The translations under genes were made by a program, and so were the position numbers. The notes beneath the pieces were generated by a model. It saw nothing but the letters and a program-made list of their open reading frames with translations. It was not told where the DNA came from and ran no database searches. From the NCBI RefSeq assembly GCF_027812955.1, contig NZ_JAPYZV010000007.1, positions 62,001 to 126,000 on the forward strand: a stretch of DNA of 64,000 nt, written 5' to 3'. How positions within the stretch are numbered: the stretch's first letter is position 1; every line of letters begins with the position of its first letter. This document shows positions 41,280 through 50,702 of this stretch, one piece after another. Source of the DNA: Pedococcus sp. 5OH_020. Its GTDB lineage: Bacteria; Actinomycetota; Actinomycetes; Actinomycetales; Dermatophilaceae.

Positions 41280-43307
41280 ATGACTTCCTCCGCTGGGACG
41301 GCGGGCGTGACGGCCGCGGGGCCCCAGAGCGGGTCGGCCGCCACGGCTCACGCGACCCGCGCGCCGCTGGTGGTGGTCGCTGTGGCGGCGCTCGGGATGC
41401 TCCCGCTGGCTGCCGCGGTCGGCCTGGCAGCCGCCAAGCCGGACCTGGGGGACCCTGGCGCGGTGGTCCGCTGGGGCGTGCTCTACGCGCGGGTCCTCCA
41501 CGACGTCAGCGCGGCGGCGACGGTGGGCCTCCTGGTGCACGCGGCCTTCCTCATGCCGGAGACGACGCGGACGCATCGGCGCCTCACGGCCACGAGGCTG
41601 GCCGCGGTGAGCGCATGGATGTGGGCGCTGACCGGCGCTGTCGGCACGGTGTTCGCGTTCGCGGACCTCAGCGGGACCCCGCTGTCCGACGCGACCTTCG
41701 TCCAGCAGCTCACGTCGTTCGCCTGGGGCCTGGAGACCATCCGCGTCGAACTCATCTCCACCGGCCTGGTCACCGTGGTGGCGCTGTGCGCCCTAGTGGC
41801 GACCAGCAGGGCTGCCATGGCGTGGCTCGCCACGGTTGCCCTGGTCGCTGTGCTGCCCCTGGCCCTGGGCGGCCACGCGGCCGGGGCGGCAGACCATGCG
41901 ACGGCCGTGAACGCGCTCGCGGTCCACCTCGCCGGGGTGACGCTCTGGGTCGGGGGCCTACTGGGTCTTGCGGTGATGCGGCCGACGCTTGGCAGGGACC
42001 TTGCGGCGACCGCCCAGCGGTTCTCCGTGCTCGCCGGCTGGTGCTTCGCGGCCGTCGCGCTCTCCGGGGTGCAGAGCGGCTTCATCCGGGTGGGGGGCTG
42101 GAGCGACCTGGCCACCCGGTACGGCGCTCTGCTGGTGGTCAAGGCTGCCTCCCTGGTGCTCCTGGGGGCCGCTGGCTGGTGGCACCGGCGCTCGCTGCTG
42201 GCCCGGCTGGCGAGCGGGTCCACCGCCGCCTTCACCAGGCTGGTCCTGGCGGAGCTCGTGGTGATGGGGATCGCGACCGGCACTGCTGTCGCGCTTGCCC
42301 GCAGCGCACCCCCAGTCCCGGACACACCCGTCCAGGACGCCTCCGCCGCCTACGAGCTCACCGGCTACCCGGCGCCACGCGCACTGACCTCGGCGAGCTG
42401 GTTCAGCACATGGACGACCGACTGGCTCTGGGTGGCGCTGGCCGCCGTCGCCGTAGGGCTCTACGTCGCCGGCGTGCTACGACTGCGACGCCGCGGCGAC
42501 GCCTGGCCCGTGCACCGCATACTCCTGTGGGTCCTCGGCTGGCTGGTCTTCGTCTATGCCGTCTGCGGCGCTCCGGGTGTCTACGGCCGGGTCCTCTTCT
42601 CCATGCACATGGTGATGCACATGGTGGTCGCGATGCTCGTGCCGTTGCTCCTGGTGCCGGGAGCCCCGATCCTGCTCGCGCTGCGCGCCATCCCGGCCCG
42701 CCCCGACCAGACGTGGGGCCCGAGGGAGGTGATCCTGCAGGTGGTGCACTCGCACGTCTTCCGGTGGCTCGCCAACCCGGTGGTCGCGGCGGCGCTGTTC
42801 TTCCTCAGCCTCGCCGTCTTCTACTACTCCCCGTTGTTCGAGCTGGCGCTGCGAACCCACACCGGGCACGTCCTCATGCTGGTGCACTTCCTGCTCAGCG
42901 GGTACCTGTTCGTCTGGGTCCTGGTAGGGGCCGACCCTGGACCGCGGAAGTGGCCGCCCCTGATGCTCCTCGTCGTGCTCTTCGCCACCATGAGCTTCCA
43001 CGCCTTCTTCGGGGTCGTCATGACGGGGAGCACCACGGTCCTCGCGCCCGGCTTCTTCGAGGCGCTGCACCTGCCGTGGATGACCGACGTGCTGGGCGAC
43101 CAGAAGCAGGCGGGAGCGGTCGCGTGGGGCATCGGAGAGGCGCCGACGCTGGCCCTGACCCTCATGGTCGCCATCGCCTGGGTGCGCTCCGACCGGGCCG
43201 AGACGACCCGCCGTGACCGCCAGGCAGACCGGGACGGCGATGCCGAGCTCGCCGCGTACAACGCACACTTGCAGGAGCTCAAGAAGCGAGCCGAGGAAAG
43301 AGGCTGA
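41280..43307 (+). CDS. Fused copper-resistance CopD / cytochrome oxidase assembly CtaG membrane protein
   Basis: 675 residues with about 15 hydrophobic helices. The first half (about 20-340) has the CopD copper-import pattern, with helices starting HDVSAAATVGLLVHAAFL and HLAGVTLWVGGLLGLAVM; their histidines are probable metal ligands. The second half (about 380-640) is the caa3_CtaG domain, with SMHMVMHMVVAMLVPLLL (Met/His-rich) and SFHAFFGVVM. This fusion is standard in actinobacteria and supplies copper for cytochrome oxidase. The charged tail (about 645-675) is cytosolic. Leaderless ATG; the nitrilase gene follows 2 bp after the stop. Confidence 0.9.
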   Translation: MTSSAGTAGVTAAGPQSGSAATAHATRAPLVVVAVAALGMLPLAAAVGLAAAKPDLGDPGAVVRWGVLYARVLHDVSAAATVGLLVHAAFLMPETTRTHRRLTATRLAAVSAWMWALTGAVGTVFAFADLSGTPLSDATFVQQLTSFAWGLETIRVELISTGLVTVVALCALVATSRAAMAWLATVALVAVLPLALGGHAAGAADHATAVNALAVHLAGVTLWVGGLLGLAVMRPTLGRDLAATAQRFSVLAGWCFAAVALSGVQSGFIRVGGWSDLATRYGALLVVKAASLVLLGAAGWWHRRSLLARLASGSTAAFTRLVLAELVVMGIATGTAVALARSAPPVPDTPVQDASAAYELTGYPAPRALTSASWFSTWTTDWLWVALAAVAVGLYVAGVLRLRRRGDAWPVHRILLWVLGWLVFVYAVCGAPGVYGRVLFSMHMVMHMVVAMLVPLLLVPGAPILLALRAIPARPDQTWGPREVILQVVHSHVFRWLANPVVAAALFFLSLAVFYYSPLFELALRTHTGHVLMLVHFLLSGYLFVWVLVGADPGPRKWPPLMLLVVLFATMSFHAFFGVVMTGSTTVLAPGFFEALHLPWMTDVLGDQKQAGAVAWGIGEAPTLALTLMVAIAWVRSDRAETTRRDRQADRDGDAELAAYNAHLQELKKRAEERG

Positions 43308-43309
43308 CG

Positions 43310-44107
43310 ATGCGGGTTGCTGTGCTCCAGGTCGCCTACGGTGACGGCGAGCCCATGGAGGAGCGGGTGTCACGGGTTGCCGACCTGGTGCGGGCCCAGG
43401 CCGGTCACGACCTCGTGGTGCTGCCGGAGCTGTGGGCGGCCGGCGGTTTCGCCTACCGAGAGTGGGAGGCTCGCGCGCAGCCTGTCGACGGTCCCGTCGG
43501 CCAGGCGATGGCGGCAGCAGCGCGCGAGGCCGGTGTCATGCTCCACGCGGGCTCGATCGTGGAGCGGCCGGCCTCCGGCGAGCTGGGACCGGACGGCCAC
43601 GGGCTATGGAACACGTCGCTGGTCTACGGGAGGGACGGTGACCTCTTGGCGACCTACCGCAAGATCCACCGCTTCGGCTTCGGCTCGGGTGAACCCAGGC
43701 TGATGGACGCCGGTGAGGAGGTCGTCCTCGTCGACCTGCCCGGCGGTGGCCGGGCCGGCCTGTCCACCTGTTACGACCTGCGCTTTCCGGAGCTCTACCG
43801 GCTCCAGCTCGACGCGGGTGCCATCGCGTTCATCGTTCCGGCGGCCTGGCCGGCGGCGCGCGTGCGGCACTGGACCCTGCTCGCGCACGCGCGGGCGGTG
43901 GAGGACCAGTGCGTCGTGGTCGCCTGCAACACGGCCGGGACACACGCGGGGACCGAGATGGGCGGCCACTCGCAGGTGGTGAACGCCAAAGGGGAGGCGC
44001 TGGCGATGGCTGGGACCGACGAGCAGGTCCTCAGTGTCGAGCTGGACCTCGACGCGGTCTCCGCGTGGCGCGAGCAGTTCCCGGTCCTCCAGGACCGGCG
44101 ACTGTGA
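43310..44107 (+). CDS. Carbon-nitrogen hydrolase (nitrilase superfamily)
   Basis: 265 residues with the catalytic Glu-Lys-Cys triad: Glu in LVVLPELWAAGGF (about 42), Lys in TYRKIHRFGFG (about 119), Cys in GLSTCYDLRFPELYR (about 155). It belongs to the amidase/omega-amidase-like branch and probably hydrolyses a small amide (Nit1/Nit2 metabolite repair or similar). The ATG is 2 bp after the CopD-CtaG stop, and its own stop overlaps the next start by 4 bp (GTGA), so the three genes form a tight operon. The link to copper handling is not obvious. Confidence 0.88.
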   Translation: MRVAVLQVAYGDGEPMEERVSRVADLVRAQAGHDLVVLPELWAAGGFAYREWEARAQPVDGPVGQAMAAAAREAGVMLHAGSIVERPASGELGPDGHGLWNTSLVYGRDGDLLATYRKIHRFGFGSGEPRLMDAGEEVVLVDLPGGGRAGLSTCYDLRFPELYRLQLDAGAIAFIVPAAWPAARVRHWTLLAHARAVEDQCVVVACNTAGTHAGTEMGGHSQVVNAKGEALAMAGTDEQVLSVELDLDAVSAWREQFPVLQDRRL

Positions 44108-45957
44108 CGACGTCGGTGGCGAGGTCGGCGACCCGCTTGCGAGCGCCGGAGCTGGTCGGGCGTGGCTGGCTCAACACGGGCGGTGCCACGCTGTCGCTGG
44201 CTGACCTGCGGGGGCGGATCGTCGTCCTCGACTTCTGGACCTTCTGCTGCGTGAACTGCCTGCACGTGCTGGACGAGCTGCGGCCGCTGGAGGAGAAGTA
44301 CGCCGACTCCCTGGTCCTCGTCGGAGTGCACTCGCCCAAGTTCGAGCACGAGGCGGACGCCGAGGCTCTGGCCGCGGCCGTGGAGCGGTATGCGGTCCAC
44401 CACCCCGTGCTCGACGACCCATCCCTGGTGACGTGGCAGGCCTACACCGCGCGGGCGTGGCCGACTCTCGTGGTCATCGACCCCGAGGGCTACATCGTCG
44501 CCTCGATGTCGGGCGAGGGGCACGGGCACGGGCTCTCGACCCTCGTCGAGGAGCTCGTCGAGGAGCACCGCACCAAGGGCACGCTGCGCCGGGGTGACTC
44601 CCCGTACGTCGCACCCGAGCCCGCCGAGACCGCGCTGCGGTTTCCCGGGAAGGTGGCCGCGTTGGCGGACGGGTCCGTCCTCGTGTCGGACACCGCCCAC
44701 CACGAGGTCGTATGGCTCGAGGCCGACCTGCAGACCGAGCGTCGACGGTTCGGTGGTCCGGGCGAGCTGAACGAGCCGCAAGGTGTGCTGGTGCTGCCCC
44801 GCGAGACGGCGGCCCGCGTGGGGTACGACGCCGTGGTGGCCGACTCGGTGCACCACCAGGTCAAGGGCCTACGTCTGTCCGACGGCTTGTGGACGACTCT
44901 GGCCGGGACGGGCACGCAGCTGCGTGAACGCTCCGGCAGCGGACCTGCCCTGCGACAGCAGCTGTCGACGCCGTGGGACCTGGCCTGGTTCATCGACCGC
45001 GTGGTCATCGCCATGGCAGGGGTTCACCAGCTCTGGGCCCTGCATCTCGCCGCCGACCCGGCGGAGAACACCGTGGCGGTCCTGGCCGGCACGTCGGCAG
45101 AAGGCGTCCGGGACGGTGCCGCGGACGAGGCCTGGTTCGCGCAGCCGTCGGGGCTCGCCACGTCCGCGGACGGCAGCAGGTTGTGGGTAGCGGACTCCGA
45201 GACATCGGCCCTGCGTTCCCTGGACCTGACGGACGACGGTTTCGTCGTCACGACGCATGTGGGGCAGGGCCTCTTCGACTTCGGGCACCGGGACGGTCCC
45301 TCGTCACAGGCCCTGCTCCAGCATCCACTCGGCGTGACCGCCCTGCCCGACGGTTCCGTGGTCCTGAGCGATACGTACAACGGTGCTATCCGCCGGTTCG
45401 ACCCTGTCACCGACGAGGTCAGCACGCTCGCGACCGGGCTGCGGGAGCCTTCGGACGCTCTCGTGGAGGGCTCAGCCCCGGGCGCGACGGCGACCCTCCT
45501 CGTAGCGGAGTCGGCCTCGCACCAGCTGGTACGGGTGCCGCTGCCGGACCACGCCGTGCGTGTGGACGGCCTGGCGCACCACACGAAGCGGCCCCCCACG
45601 GAGCTGGCTCCGGGGAAGGTCACCCTGAACGTCGGGTTCACACCGCCGACCGGTCAGAAGCTGGACCATCGGTGGGGCGATCCCACGCGGCTCATGGTCT
45701 CCGCGACGCCGGAGTCCCTGCTGCGGTCGGGTGGCGGCAGCGCTCGCGGGCTGACCAGGGAGCTCGAGCTGGACCGATCCGTCACTGACGGGGTGCTCCA
45801 CGTGTCCGTGCAGGCCGCCGCCTGCGACGGCGACCCCGTCACCGGCGAGGTGCCCGAGCACGCCGCGTGCCACCTCTTCCAACAGGACTGGGGGATCCCG
45901 GTGGTGCTCACCGCGGGTGCGGCGGACACGTTGACGCTGGACCTGCGCGGCGTCTGA
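44104..45957 (+). CDS. Thioredoxin-like / NHL-repeat protein (NHLRC2-like)
   Basis: 617 residues. The N-terminal thioredoxin-like domain (about 15-165) has the redox motif CVNC in FWTFCCVNCLHVLDEL and the cis-proline region ARAWPTLVVIDPEG. Then NHL-type beta-propeller repeats (about 190-480: VAALADGSVLVSDTAHHEVVWL, DAVVADSVHHQVKGL, LGVTALPDGSVVLSDTYNGAIRRF) and a C-terminal beta domain ending with a cysteine-containing segment. This is the architecture of human NHLRC2. There is no signal peptide, so it is probably cytosolic. The GTG at 44104 overlaps the nitrilase stop. A thiol redox role is likely; the substrate is unknown. Confidence 0.88.
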   Translation: MTTSVARSATRLRAPELVGRGWLNTGGATLSLADLRGRIVVLDFWTFCCVNCLHVLDELRPLEEKYADSLVLVGVHSPKFEHEADAEALAAAVERYAVHHPVLDDPSLVTWQAYTARAWPTLVVIDPEGYIVASMSGEGHGHGLSTLVEELVEEHRTKGTLRRGDSPYVAPEPAETALRFPGKVAALADGSVLVSDTAHHEVVWLEADLQTERRRFGGPGELNEPQGVLVLPRETAARVGYDAVVADSVHHQVKGLRLSDGLWTTLAGTGTQLRERSGSGPALRQQLSTPWDLAWFIDRVVIAMAGVHQLWALHLAADPAENTVAVLAGTSAEGVRDGAADEAWFAQPSGLATSADGSRLWVADSETSALRSLDLTDDGFVVTTHVGQGLFDFGHRDGPSSQALLQHPLGVTALPDGSVVLSDTYNGAIRRFDPVTDEVSTLATGLREPSDALVEGSAPGATATLLVAESASHQLVRVPLPDHAVRVDGLAHHTKRPPTELAPGKVTLNVGFTPPTGQKLDHRWGDPTRLMVSATPESLLRSGGGSARGLTRELELDRSVTDGVLHVSVQAAACDGDPVTGEVPEHAACHLFQQDWGIPVVLTAGAADTLTLDLRGV

Positions 45958-46113
45958 GACGCGGCCCGGCGTGGGATGTGGTGCGCTATCTGTCGCGGCG
46001 TCCCATGCGCGCGGAAATGTCAGGATCCGCGTCGCGTTCCCGCAGGTCACGGACTTTGGGGCTACAGTCGAAGGGTCGGGTCACCCCAAGCCCGCGAAAC
46101 ACCAGGAGTGAGC

Positions 46114-46374
46114 ATGTACATCGGAGTCGGCATCTTTCTCATCGTCGTCGGCGCGATCCTGACCTTCGCCCTCAACGCGTCCGTCGACGCGGTCAACCTC
46201 GCTGCCATCGGCTGGATCTGCATGGCCGCCGGGGTCCTCGCCATCCTTCTCTCCCTCGTCTTGGCGAACCGCCGCAACGTCGGTGGACCCGGCTACTCGT
46301 CGCGCCGCGTCAGCCACACCGACCCCTCGACCGGCACCCGCGTCGACGAGGTGGATGTGGACCCCCGCGCCTGA
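46114..46374 (+). CDS. DUF6458-family small membrane protein
   Basis: 86 residues: two transmembrane helices (about 3-22 and 29-49) separated by ASVDAVNLAAIG, then a polar tail (RRNVGGPGYSSRRV to VDVDPRA). Matches the small DUF6458 family of actinobacteria; function unknown. Unlike many genes here it is leadered: AGGAG lies 5 nt before the ATG and TACAGT (46064-46069) is a probable -10. Confidence 0.82.
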   Translation: MYIGVGIFLIVVGAILTFALNASVDAVNLAAIGWICMAAGVLAILLSLVLANRRNVGGPGYSSRRVSHTDPSTGTRVDEVDVDPRA

Positions 46375-46413
46375 CACTTCGACCACTTCGTCGGCGAGGG
46401 GGTGGCCCGTGGC

Positions 46414-48285
46414 TCAGAAGGCCGACTCGGGTACGTCCATGAGGGCATTGTCCGTGGCCTCGGCCACCTGACGCTCCGCGGCGATGCGCGGAAGCACCGT
46501 ACGGGCGAAGAACGACGCGGCCGCCACCTTGCCCGTGTAGAAGTCGAGGTCCTTGCCGCTGGCGCCGCCGTCGATCGCCTTCTGCGCCACGTCGGCCTGG
46601 CGAAGCAGCAGCCAGCCGATGACGAGGTCCCCTGCGCTGAGCAGCAGCCTGGAGGTGTTCTGGCCCACCTTGTAGAGGTTGCGGAGATCGCCCCCCTCCT
46701 GGCGCGGGTCCGACTTCATCAGCTCGCCCACCATGAAGCCCAGGATCGCCTGGACGTCCTCGAGCCCCTTGCCCAGCAGCTCACGCTCGGTACGCAGGAA
46801 CGCCGTGCCGTCGTCCGCCTTGGCGAACTCCTGGATCTGCAGCGCAAGGTGCGCGAGCGCCTGAGCCTTGTCGCGGATGATCTTGCGGAAGAAGAAGTCG
46901 AGGCCCTGGATGGCTGTCGTGCCCTCGTAGAGCGTGTCGATCTTCGCGTCGCGGATGTACTGCTCGACGGGGTAGTCCTGCAGGAACCCGGACCCGCCCA
47001 GGGTCTGCAGCGACTCCGTCCCCAGCAGGACCCAGGCGCGCTCCGACCCGACACCCTTGACGATCGGCAGGAGAAGGTCGTTGAGCCGGTTCGCCATCGC
47101 GGCCGCACTCTGCGGGTCCAGCTCCTCGGAGCCGTTCTCCAGGAAGGCCTGGTCGACGACGTCCTGCTGGGTCGCGGTGTAGATGACGAGGGCGCGCAGG
47201 CCTTCGGCGTACGCCTTCTGCGTCATGAGTGACCGGCGGACGTCAGGGTGGTGCGTGATGGTGACGCGCGGGGCGGACTTGTCGTTCTGCTGGGTCAGGT
47301 CCGCTCCCTGGACCCGCTCCTTGGCGTAGTCGCGGGCGTTCAGGTAGGCGGTGGAAAGCGTCGAGATGGCCTTGGTTCCCACGAGCATCCGCGCGTGCTC
47401 GATGACGCGAAACATCTGCGCGATCCCGTCGTGCCTGTCGCCGAGGAGGGTGCCGACCGCAGGCTCCCTGTCGCCGAACGTGACCTCACAGGTCGTGGAG
47501 ACCTTCAACCCCATCTTGTGCTCGAGGTTGGTGACGTAGGCGCCGTTCCGCTCCCCCAGCTCGCCCGTCTCCACGTCCACCTGGAACTTGGGAACGATGT
47601 ACAGGGACAGTCCCTTGGTGCCCGGACCAGCGCCCGCGGGCCGCGCAAGAACGAAGTGGACGACGTTGTCGGTGAGGTCGGACTCACCCGAGGTGATGAA
47701 CCGCTTGACCCCCGTGATGTTCCACGTGCCGTCGGAGTTGGGAGTCGCCCTGGTGCGCCCGGCCCCGACGTCCGAGCCCGCGTCCGGCTCCGTGAGCACC
47801 ATCGTGCAGTGCCAGCCCTTCTCGACGATCCAACGGGCCAGCTTCTTCTGCTCGTCGTTGCCCAGGATGTAGAGCAGCCGGCCGAACGAGTACGAGGCCG
47901 CGAACATGGCGATCGCCGGGTTCGCGCCGAGCACCATCTCGTTCATGGCCCACTTGAGGCTCGGCGGAGCAACCGTGCCGTCCAGCTCGCCGGGGACGTC
48001 CACGCCCCAGAAGCCTGAGTCGACATACGCCCGGTAGGACCTCTTGAAGCTCTCGGGCATGGCCACGGAGTGCGTCTGTGGGTCGTAGACCGGGGGGTTG
48101 CGGTCGGCGTCTGCGAACGACTCTGCCAGCTCGTTCTCCGAGAGCCGGGCGACCTCCTTCAACATCTCTCGCGCAGTGTCCTCGTCCACCTCCGCGTACG
48201 GCCCCTGGCCGAGGACGTCCTGCCGGCCGAAGACCTCGAAGAGGTTGAACTCCAGGTCACGAAGATTGCTCTTGTAGTGGCCCAT
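46414..48285 (-). CDS. Acyl-CoA dehydrogenase (large, FadE type)
   Basis: FAD-dependent enzyme of 623 residues that desaturates an acyl-CoA. An extra N-terminal segment ([22 protein letters not shown]) precedes the helical domain. [18 protein letters not shown] (about 160-177) and [17 protein letters not shown] (about 190-206) are the middle beta domain. The catalytic glutamate is in [14 protein letters not shown] (about 455), and a C-terminal helical extension of about 160 residues follows. Size and motifs match the group near ACAD9/very-long-chain enzymes and actinobacterial FadE5. The ATG at 48285 is favoured: GGAGGTG is upstream, and the alternative GTG at 48294 lies inside that site. Confidence 0.92.
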   Translation of the reverse strand: MGHYKSNLRDLEFNLFEVFGRQDVLGQGPYAEVDEDTAREMLKEVARLSENELAESFADADRNPPVYDPQTHSVAMPESFKRSYRAYVDSGFWGVDVPGELDGTVAPPSLKWAMNEMVLGANPAIAMFAASYSFGRLLYILGNDEQKKLARWIVEKGWHCTMVLTEPDAGSDVGAGRTRATPNSDGTWNITGVKRFITSGESDLTDNVVHFVLARPAGAGPGTKGLSLYIVPKFQVDVETGELGERNGAYVTNLEHKMGLKVSTTCEVTFGDREPAVGTLLGDRHDGIAQMFRVIEHARMLVGTKAISTLSTAYLNARDYAKERVQGADLTQQNDKSAPRVTITHHPDVRRSLMTQKAYAEGLRALVIYTATQQDVVDQAFLENGSEELDPQSAAAMANRLNDLLLPIVKGVGSERAWVLLGTESLQTLGGSGFLQDYPVEQYIRDAKIDTLYEGTTAIQGLDFFFRKIIRDKAQALAHLALQIQEFAKADDGTAFLRTERELLGKGLEDVQAILGFMVGELMKSDPRQEGGDLRNLYKVGQNTSRLLLSAGDLVIGWLLLRQADVAQKAIDGGASGKDLDFYTGKVAAASFFARTVLPRIAAERQVAEATDNALMDVPESAF

Positions 48286-48492
48286 GACGGGCACCTCCGC
48301 GTCGTCGTACGTCGCCCCTGGCCAGCGGGATACTGACCGGTAACTTCCATGGTGCTACCCGCCGGTAACGAACGCAAGTCCTCCGGGTTATCTCCCGGGC
48401 GCACCCGACTCTGCGCCACTGAGCGGAGCCGGGTCGCCGACGCGGCGACCGCCGACGACCGCCGTCGCGCGGACACGGCATACTGCCGTGGT

Positions 48493-48999
48493 GTGAGCCA
48501 GCACAGCGAGATGCCCGCCCCCCACGGCGCGCTGGCGCGTGCCCAAGCCGACCTCGCCGCCGGCCGCGAGTGGAAGGCCCGGGACCGCCTGCTCGGCTAC
48601 CTGGCCGGCGAGTACGACCCCGAGGCGCTCGAGCTGCTCGGCGAGCTCCACCACAGGATGCGCGACCTACCCGCCGCCGGCGCGGCCTGGTTCGGCACCA
48701 CGCGACGCGGCGCCGAGGTGGACGAGGCCATCGAGGCCTGGCGGGAGCGCCACTCGGACAACTTCGTGCAGATGTGGCACAGCCTTCCGCGCTCGGTCCG
48801 CGACCACGAGGGCAACAAGAGGGTCGACGCGCTACGTCGGCGAGCTGAGCGCGACCAGCCCGCGCCGGTGGTTCCGTCGGAGAAGCCGGGCGGCATCGAC
48901 CCGGCCGTCATCATCGCGGTCGTCCTGGCAGTGCTTGTCGTGGTGTGTGCGGTGATCGGGTTCGTCCAGCTGCTCCGCTGGATCGTGCCGGGAGGATGA
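48493..48999 (+). CDS. DUF6584-like protein with C-terminal membrane anchor
   Basis: 168 residues. The helical N-terminal part (ALARAQADLAAGREWKARDRLLGYL, about 13-37; DPEALELLGELHHRMRDLPAAGAAWFGT, about 42-69) reads like one or two TPR-type hairpins, and a charged linker follows. Residues about 137-162 form one strong transmembrane helix close to the C terminus, so most of the protein faces the cytosol. The GTG start at 48493 is preceded by CATACT at 8 nt. Function unknown. Confidence 0.75.
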   Translation: MSQHSEMPAPHGALARAQADLAAGREWKARDRLLGYLAGEYDPEALELLGELHHRMRDLPAAGAAWFGTTRRGAEVDEAIEAWRERHSDNFVQMWHSLPRSVRDHEGNKRVDALRRRAERDQPAPVVPSEKPGGIDPAVIIAVVLAVLVVVCAVIGFVQLLRWIVPGG

Positions 49000-49164
49000 C
49001 ACAGCCGGCTGCCCTTGGGTCCGGCTGGTGGCCATGACGCCGTCGGCCCCGGGATCGCGCTGACCTGGTGATCGCCAACACCCGTCTCGCGGCACCTGGA
49101 GGGGTGCGGCCCTGGACGGCGTGGGACCCGGGCGCTGTCAGTGCCTCGTGTCACCCTCGTTCCC

Positions 49165-49356
49165 ATGGAAAACATCGCGGATCTGCTTCTCCTGCAGGCG
49201 ACCCAGGCGTGGTGTGACGACTGTGCCTCGGAGCAGCTCCTCCTGCCTGTGGACGACGACGGCGTCCCGGGCGGTCTGTGCTGCACCGCGTGTGACGCCG
49301 CCGTCTTTGTGATCCCCATGCCGGACGAGATGGTGGTGCTGCGCCGCACCGCGTGA
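49165..49356 (+). CDS. Small zinc-ribbon-like protein
   Basis: 63 residues beginning MENIADLLLLQ. It has CDDC (about 13-16) and CTAC (about 40-43) separated by a short beta-rich segment, which would form a zinc ribbon. No family is recognised. The ATG at 49165 is preceded by CACCCT and 7 nt, resembling the leaderless pattern; an in-frame GTG at 49141 would add eight residues. Third-position GC is high, supporting coding. Confidence 0.55.
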   Translation: MENIADLLLLQATQAWCDDCASEQLLLPVDDDGVPGGLCCTACDAAVFVIPMPDEMVVLRRTA

Positions 49357-49407
49357 GGCACCGCACGGTCCTCGACCCGTTCGCGGGACGAGGCGCACAC
49401 TGAAGGG

Positions 49408-49818
49408 GTGCGCACGCGTCGCTGGCCTTGGGGCCTCCTGAGCGCCTTCGCTCTGGCAACAGGGCTCTCGGTGCTGCTCCTTCCCACGGGGAGCTCACAG
49501 GAGTGTCGCGATGCCGGTGCCGGAACGCTCTCGTGCATCGAGCAGGGCACCACGCTCCTCTCGGTCCAAGGCGCAGGGGTCGTGCCCGTCCTGCTGCTGC
49601 CCGCCGTGCTGTGCCTCGTGCCGGTCTTCGCGCCTCTGCGGCTCGTCGCCCAGGCGGCTGCCGTCACCGTTGTGGTCTTCTGTGTCGTCTCGGCGCTCTC
49701 TGTCGGCCTCTTCTACCTACCGGTCGGCATCGTGGGTCTCGTGCTGGCCGTGCGCCGCCCCGATAACGCGGACCCTCTCGACCAGCAGCCGGCACCCGTC
49801 GTACGGCCCCTCTCGTAG
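49408..49818 (+). CDS. Small membrane protein of unknown function
   Basis: 136 residues with three to four hydrophobic helices (about 8-26, 52-75, 78-95, 97-113). The loop after the first helix has two cysteines (ECRDAGAGTLSC) that could form an extracytoplasmic disulfide. The Pro-rich tail is polar. The GTG start is preceded by CACACT and 6 nt. No family recognised. Confidence 0.65.
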   Translation: MRTRRWPWGLLSAFALATGLSVLLLPTGSSQECRDAGAGTLSCIEQGTTLLSVQGAGVVPVLLLPAVLCLVPVFAPLRLVAQAAAVTVVVFCVVSALSVGLFYLPVGIVGLVLAVRRPDNADPLDQQPAPVVRPLS

Positions 49819-49922
49819 GCCGGTCCAACGTCTTTCACAGGTCCGCCACAGGCCTCGGACCCAGGCTCGATCTCGCGATCCAGCCAGCGGGCTGGGCGGA
49901 CGAGGACGAGATGGGGAGAAGC

Positions 49923-50609
49923 ATGTCGAAGAACACAGTGGTCACGGCCGTGTGCGGGGTGGTGGCGGCGGCGGGCCTCGTGGCGACCGGCGCGGCCCTC
50001 GCCAATGCGTCGTCACGGTCGGCGACCCCCGCCGTGGGAAGCTACTCGGCAGCTCCGGGGGCGGAGTCCAGCCCCCAGACGCGCGGCGGCCAGCACACGG
50101 CGGTGACTGGCACGGAGCTGGACAAGGTCAAGGCGGCCGTGAAGCGCAAAGACTCCTCCGTGACCGTGACCTCGGTGCGCAAGGACGCTGACGGCTCGTA
50201 CGACGTCTTCGGCACCAAGGCCGGAGCGCCGGTCAGGCTCGAGGTGAGCAAGGACCTCGCGACCATCACCACCGAAGCTGGTCGTGGCGACCATGGGGGT
50301 CACGGTGGTCCGGGTGGCCCCGCCGGCAGCGCGGACACCCCGGTCACCGGGACAGAGCTCACCACCGTCACCGCCGCGGTGAAGGCAAAGGACTCGACGG
50401 TGACCGTGACGTCGGTGCGCAAGGATGCCGACGGTACCTATGACGTGTTCGGGACGAAGGCCGGCGCCCCGGTCAGGCTCGAGGTGAGCAAGGACCTGAG
50501 GACGTTCACCACCCGCCCGGGCGGTGGACCGGGCGGGCCCGGTGGAGCCGGTTGGCACGGTGGTCCGGACGGTCCCGATGGTCCGCAGAGTGCCGCGCCG
50601 CGCGCCTGA
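49923..50609 (+). CDS. Secreted protein with two near-identical PepSY-like repeats
   Basis: 228 residues. A signal peptide (MSKNTVVTAVCGVVAAAGLVATGAALANA region, cleavage near 29) leads to two tandem domains of about 56 residues, TGTELDKVKAAVKRKD...LEVSKDLATITT and TGTELTTVTAAVKAKD...LEVSKDLRTFTT, separated by a Gly/His/Pro linker; the tail is also Gly/Pro-rich. The domains contain the helix-strand-strand pattern of PepSY proteins (VTSVRKDADGSYDVF, APVRLEVSKD). The start at 49923 has GGGGAG 6 nt upstream. Probably an extracytoplasmic binding or inhibitory domain; not established. Confidence 0.78.
   Translation: MSKNTVVTAVCGVVAAAGLVATGAALANASSRSATPAVGSYSAAPGAESSPQTRGGQHTAVTGTELDKVKAAVKRKDSSVTVTSVRKDADGSYDVFGTKAGAPVRLEVSKDLATITTEAGRGDHGGHGGPGGPAGSADTPVTGTELTTVTAAVKAKDSTVTVTSVRKDADGTYDVFGTKAGAPVRLEVSKDLRTFTTRPGGGPGGPGGAGWHGGPDGPDGPQSAAPRA
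50105..50510 (+). repeat. Internal 166-bp repeat, two copies 240 bp apart
   Basis: Positions 50105-50270 and 50345-50510 encode the two PepSY-like domains and stay highly similar at DNA level, with identical blocks such as CCGGTCAGGCTCGAGGTGAG in both. The spacer codes for the Gly-rich linker. It looks like a fairly recent intragenic duplication. Confidence 0.75.
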
Positions 50610-50702
50610 CGCGCGCCCTTCCCACGGCGCCTCCACAACAGCGGTCACGCTGTCGGCGGTCTCACCTAGCATGGTGGGACCGCCGAACGCAGGGGAGGGC
50701 CC

